DNA from: an uncultured cyanobacterium
GTDB lineage: Bacteria; Cyanobacteriota; Cyanobacteriia; Cyanobacteriales; Chroococcidiopsidaceae
DNA: 8,645 nt
Direction of reading: 5' to 3'
Assembly (NCBI GenBank): GCA_946221495.1
Contig: CAMIFA010000190.1
Span: 1-8,645 of the forward strand
Below are positions 5,980-8,645 of the stretch, one piece after another (the stretch's first letter is position 1; every line of letters begins with the position of its first letter). Below the pieces are notes generated by a model that was not told the DNA's origin, made no database searches, and saw only the letters and a list, made by a program, of their open reading frames with translations. The position numbers and the translations under genes are program-made.

Positions 5980-7242
5980 ATGACCTTCACCAAGGAAAAA
6001 ACCCTCGCCGATCAAGTCCGTGCTGACTTCCCAATTTTGCACCAAGAAGTCAACGGCAAACCACTAGTCTACCTAGACAATGCCGCTACTTCCCAAAAAC
6101 CCTTGTTAGTTCTAAATACACTGCGGGACTACTACGAACAATATAATTCCAATGTGCATCGCGGTGTGCATACCCTCAGCGCCAAAGCTACAGATGCCTA
6201 CGAAGGAGCGCGAGATAAAGTTGCTGCTTTTGTAAATGCTACTTCCAGACAAGAAATTATTTTCACCCGCAATGCAACTGAAGCAATTAATTTAGTTGCT
6301 TATAGCTGGGGTACGAGTAATTTACAGCGAGGAGATGAAATTATCCTCTCGGTAATGGAACATCACAGTAATTTAATTCCTTGGCAGCTATTGGCACAAA
6401 GAACAGGTGCTGTAATCAAGTTTGTGGAGTTGACGGAAACTGAAGAATTTAATTTAGAACAGTTCAAGTCTTTAATTTCAGATAGAACTAAACTAGTTTC
6501 TACAGTCCATGTTTCTAACACTTTGGGTTGTATTAATCCAGTACAAGAGATTGTGGCGATCGCTCATAAATATGGCGCAAAAGTCTTAATTGACGCTTGC
6601 CAAAGTGTCCCTCATATGCCTATTGATGTGCAGTTAATGGACTGCGACTGGTTAGTGGCTTCTGGACATAAAATGTGCGCTCCGACTGGCATTGGCTTTT
6701 TATATGGCAAGTTGAATTTACTGCGCTCTATGCCGCCATTTTTCGGTGGTGGTGAGATGATTGCCGATGTCTTCCTAGATCATGCCACCTATGCAGACTT
6801 GCCACACAAGTTTGAAGCGGGGACACCAGCAATTGCGGAAGCGATCGCATTAGGTGCAGCTGTTGACTACCTCAGTAATATAGGTATGGATAAAATCTAT
6901 GCCTACGAAGCTCAATTAACAGGCTATCTATTTGAGCAGCTAGGACAAATTGAGCAAATTCGCACTTATGGTCCATTACCTAAAGTAGCAGGATTAGGTA
7001 GAGCTGCCCTCGCCGCCTTTACTGCTGGCGATGTTCACCCCCACGATTTATCTACAATTTTAGATCAAGCCGGAGTTGCTATTCGTGCTGGACATCATTG
7101 CACTCAACCATTACACCGCTACCTAGTAGCTCAATCTACTGCACGCGCAAGTTTATCCTTCTACAATACTCGTGAAGAAATTGATGTATTTATTGCAACT
7201 TTAAAAGAAGCTGTAGATTTCTTTGGTAGCATCTTCGGTTAA
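5980..7242 (+). CDS. sufS: SufS, group II cysteine desulfurase
   Basis: SufS is a PLP enzyme that removes sulfur from L-cysteine, leaving alanine and an enzyme persulfide, which is passed (usually through SufE) to SufB. The 420-aa sequence has the class V aminotransferase fold: H128 in EHHSNLIPW stacks on PLP, D205 and Q208 lie in LIDACQSV, K231 in SGHK is the Schiff-base lysine, and C374 in RAGHHCTQP is the persulfide cysteine in the short loop that marks group II enzymes. R389 in ARASLSFYNT binds the substrate carboxylate. Length matches the family (about 405-425). The ATG at 5980 lacks a good Shine-Dalgarno sequence, which with the 62-base gap may lower its translation compared with sufD. 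Last gene of the operon. Confidence 0.97.
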   Translation: MTFTKEKTLADQVRADFPILHQEVNGKPLVYLDNAATSQKPLLVLNTLRDYYEQYNSNVHRGVHTLSAKATDAYEGARDKVAAFVNATSRQEIIFTRNATEAINLVAYSWGTSNLQRGDEIILSVMEHHSNLIPWQLLAQRTGAVIKFVELTETEEFNLEQFKSLISDRTKLVSTVHVSNTLGCINPVQEIVAIAHKYGAKVLIDACQSVPHMPIDVQLMDCDWLVASGHKMCAPTGIGFLYGKLNLLRSMPPFFGGGEMIADVFLDHATYADLPHKFEAGTPAIAEAIALGAAVDYLSNIGMDKIYAYEAQLTGYLFEQLGQIEQIRTYGPLPKVAGLGRAALAAFTAGDVHPHDLSTILDQAGVAIRAGHHCTQPLHRYLVAQSTARASLSFYNTREEIDVFIATLKEAVDFFGSIFG

Positions 7243-7250
7243 GTTTGTCG

Positions 7251-7278
7251 GGTGAGCATTGCTCACCTTATTTGCTTT
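7251..7278 (+). terminator. Probable terminator of sufBCDS
   Basis: GGTGAGC (7251-7257), a three-base ATT loop and GCTCACC (7261-7267) form a perfect seven-pair hairpin eight bases after the sufS stop, followed by TTATTTGCTTT. The tail is T-rich but interrupted, so it is a fair rather than strong intrinsic terminator. Its wording also resembles the hairpin repeat after sufB. Confidence 0.6.
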
Positions 7279-7298
7279 CAAGCTGAGTGAAATTTCAG

Positions 7299-7934
7299 AT
7301 GATTACTACCTCAACTTCAGCCGAACAAAGAACAGTGCTACAGAACATTAGCTGGGAAACCTTTGAAACCTTGCTAAGAGAAACAGGTGAGGATCGAGGT
7401 TCACGGTTTGCTTATGACTGTGGCACTTTGGAAATTATGACTCCACTTTTTGAACATGAAAACCCTAAAAGTAATTTGGGTAATTTCATTATTGCTTTAG
7501 CTGAAGAACTAGAAATAGAAATTAAAAGCGCTGGTTCTACAACACTGAAGAGAAGAATAGTAAATAAAGGCATAGAACCAGATAATTGTTACTATATTCA
7601 AAATGAAGCAGCTATTAGAGGTAACAAAACACTTGATTTAGCAATTGATCCACCGCCTGACTTGGCAATTGAAATTGATATTACTAGCAGTTCTGTTAAT
7701 AAATTTGCAATTTACTCAGCGCTAGGTGTGTCTGAACTTTGGAGATATGATGGGCGAGATTTAAAATTTTATCACCTCAGAGAAGATGAATATATTGAGT
7801 GCAAATTTAGCATTGCCTTTCCCCTAGTATCCGTAACTGAAATAAACTCATTTATTGAACAGAGTAAAACTAGTGGGGAAATTGCCCTACTGAAATCTTT
7901 TCGGGCTTGGGTGAGGAATAAAAGAGTTGGGTAG
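7299..7934 (+). CDS. Uma2-family (DUF820) putative endonuclease
   Basis: Uma2 proteins have a PD-(D/E)XK restriction-endonuclease-like fold and occur in many copies in cyanobacteria; their targets are largely unknown. In the 211-aa product the N-terminal helix-hairpin ISWETFETLL (17-26) and GTLEIMTPLFEHE (42-54) are typical, followed by the probable metal-binding motifs GIEPDNCYYI (91-100), DLAIEIDITS (121-130, with D121, E125 and D127) and K135 in SVNKFAIYSALGVSELWRYDG. The catalytic set therefore looks intact. I prefer ATG 7299, preceded eight bases upstream by GAGTGA, over GTG 7287, which would lie within that ribosome binding site. It starts just after the sufS hairpin and is probably an independent gene, not part of Fe-S assembly. 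Confidence 0.9.
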   Translation: MITTSTSAEQRTVLQNISWETFETLLRETGEDRGSRFAYDCGTLEIMTPLFEHENPKSNLGNFIIALAEELEIEIKSAGSTTLKRRIVNKGIEPDNCYYIQNEAAIRGNKTLDLAIDPPPDLAIEIDITSSSVNKFAIYSALGVSELWRYDGRDLKFYHLREDEYIECKFSIAFPLVSVTEINSFIEQSKTSGEIALLKSFRAWVRNKRVG

Positions 7935-7967
7935 TGATTAATCATTTACTATAACTTAGGAAAGATT

Positions 7968-8233
7968 ATGCGAATCATTTCAGATAAAAATTATGATGAG
8001 TTGAGAAAAAAATCCGGAATTTAGCACAGACTAACTCTCAACCAGGAGCTTTGTGGAAGGAAATAGATAGCTTGATAAATGGGCTAGAGCTATCTGATGC
8101 TAAGGTTACTCTTTTGCCAGAGGATGAATTAAAAATTGTTAATGGAAACATAAATAGCAATATAAACGTTCATTTAACAATGCCAGATGGAACAATAGTA
8201 CACATACAAGGAATAATTCAAGAAATTAGATGA
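7968..8233 (+). pseudogene. Unrecognised small gene interrupted by a frame change at an A7 run
   Basis: An ATG at 7968 with AGGAAAG six bases upstream opens MRIISDKNYDELRKKSGI and stops at TAG 8022-8024. A second frame, open without interruption through 8012-8233, encodes IRNLAQTNSQPGAL, then WKEIDSLINGLELSDAKVT and a beta-rich end (VHLTMPDGTIVHIQGIIQEIR). Slipping back one base at AAAAAAA (8006-8012) joins them into a natural-looking 88-aa protein. The zero-frame codons A|AAA|AAA fit the pattern of a -1 slippery heptamer. The choices are a real one-base deletion (A8 to A7), sequencing error, or programmed slippage. No family is recognised, and there is no signal peptide or membrane segment. 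The TTG at 8051 without an RBS is an unlikely independent start. It follows Uma2 by 33 bases on the same strand. Confidence 0.6.
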
Positions 8234-8295
8234 AAGTTAGTATTAATAGTGATCGCATTTCTAACTAACGCCAACACTACTGAAACGCGATCGCA

Positions 8296-8645
8296 CTACT
8301 CACGTCCTCGTCTCAGTTCTTCAATCAAGTCACGAATAGCATTTTGATTATTTTGAGCCACAATTGCCGCCGCCTCAGCCGCTTGAGCAGCTCGTTGTGA
8401 CGCAAGAACAGCTTCCCTAGCAGTCTGAGAAAGCTCCGTAACTGCTCTGGCTTGTTCAGCTAAAACATTCACAAACTGTTGAATACTCTGCTGCTGGCGC
8501 TCTGCTGTCTGAGCAATACGTTCAATGTTTTGCCCTTGCTGCTCTATATTCTGAGCAATACGTTCAATGTTTTGCCCTTGTCGCTCTGTAGTCTGAGCAA
8601 TACGTTCAATGTTTTGCCCTTGCTGCTCTATATTCTGAGCAATAC
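8296..8645 (-). CDS. Repetitive coiled-coil protein, C-terminal 115 residues; N-terminus off the window
   Basis: The frame is open from the window edge to TAG at 8298-8296. It begins with three 14-residue repeats, IAQNIEQQGQNIER, IAQTTERQGQNIER and again IAQNIEQQGQNIER, then degenerates through IAQTAERQQQSIQQ into an alanine- and glutamine-rich helix, and ends in NAIRDLIEELRRGRE. Fourteen residues are two heptads, with I and A/I at heptad core positions, so a long alpha-helical coiled coil is expected. No membrane segment or catalytic motif is visible. Similar short glutamine-rich helical proteins are frequent hypotheticals in cyanobacteria. Function is unknown; a structural or partner-binding role is only a guess. 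It converges on the 7968-8233 gene with 62 bases between. Confidence 0.8.
   Translation of the reverse strand, partial: IAQNIEQQGQNIERIAQTTERQGQNIERIAQNIEQQGQNIERIAQTAERQQQSIQQFVNVLAEQARAVTELSQTAREAVLASQRAAQAAEAAAIVAQNNQNAIRDLIEELRRGRE
8476..8643 (-). repeat. Tandem 42-bp repeats encoding the coiled coil
   Basis: Units lie at 8602-8643, 8560-8601 and 8518-8559, with a diverged fourth at 8476-8517. Units one and three are identical over 42 of 42 bases, while the middle unit differs at four positions, so the real period may be 84 bp (ABAB). The array reaches the window edge and probably continues. Confidence 0.9.

Larger units (their letters stand above)
678..8294. repeat. HIP1 octamers GCGATCGC, nine copies
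   Basis: Perfect copies start at 678, 1332, 1753, 4668, 5342, 5565, 6556, 6841 and 8287, about one per 960 bases. This density marks cyanobacterial DNA. None falls in sufB, sufC, the Uma2 gene or the frameshifted gene. Confidence 0.9.

Noticed and set aside
8051..8233. Independent 60-aa gene starting at TTG 8051
   Set aside because: An AGGAG-like stretch lies too close to the TTG, and the frame is open well upstream to the A7 run, so it is better seen as the 3' part of the frameshifted gene.
8236..8295. Terminator between the converging genes
   Set aside because: Only short AGTTAG/CTAACT arms and a HIP1-like pair (GTGATCGC, GCGATCGC) are present, with no good stem plus T run.
1..8645. CRISPR array, tRNA, rRNA or insertion sequence
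   Set aside because: The only regular tandem repeats are the coding 42-bp units without spacers; no tRNA or rRNA signature and no transposase or terminal repeats were seen.

Overview
The window is chromosomal DNA from a cyanobacterium. Three things support this: nine copies of the cyanobacterial HIP1 palindrome GCGATCGC, the divergent sufR / sufBCDS arrangement with protein sequences of the cyanobacterial type, and other cyanobacterial habits (short intergenic hairpin repeats and a Uma2-family gene). Genus cannot be set from the sequence alone.

Left edge (1-1275, minus strand). Positions 1-769 hold the N-terminal 256 residues of a long prokaryotic Argonaute (pAgo) whose C-terminal half lies outside the window. 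A 254-bp AT-rich gap with one hairpin follows, then an unrecognised 83-aa gene at 1024-1275.

Centre (1309-7278). This is the SUF iron-sulfur cluster assembly locus. sufR (minus) encodes the Fe-S-sensing repressor, with its four cysteines spaced C-X12-C-X13-C-X14-C. The sufR-sufB intergenic region contains two perfect CAAC-N6-GTTG SufR operators and a structured leader. On the plus strand are sufB (true start 2194, not the upstream TTG), sufC, sufD and sufS. SufS takes sulfur from cysteine. SufB-SufC-SufD is the ATP-driven scaffold complex that builds the cluster. SufR holding a cluster represses the operon and itself; when clusters are scarce the operon is derepressed. A cyanobacterial hairpin repeat lies between sufB and sufC. 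A related pair of low-complexity repeats lies inside sufD (translated, in frame) and between sufD and sufS. A hairpin with a T-rich tail after sufS probably ends the operon. No sufA or sufE is visible.

Right edge (7299-8645). A Uma2-family putative endonuclease is followed by a small gene split by an A7 run (a -1 frame change joins two ORFs into one 88-aa product). Converging on it from the minus strand is the C-terminal 115 residues of a coiled-coil protein built from 14-residue repeats, encoded by 42-bp tandem DNA repeats that run off the window.

The best candidates for something new are the pAgo next to the Fe-S locus, the repeat-derived insertion in SufD, and the A7 frameshift gene.
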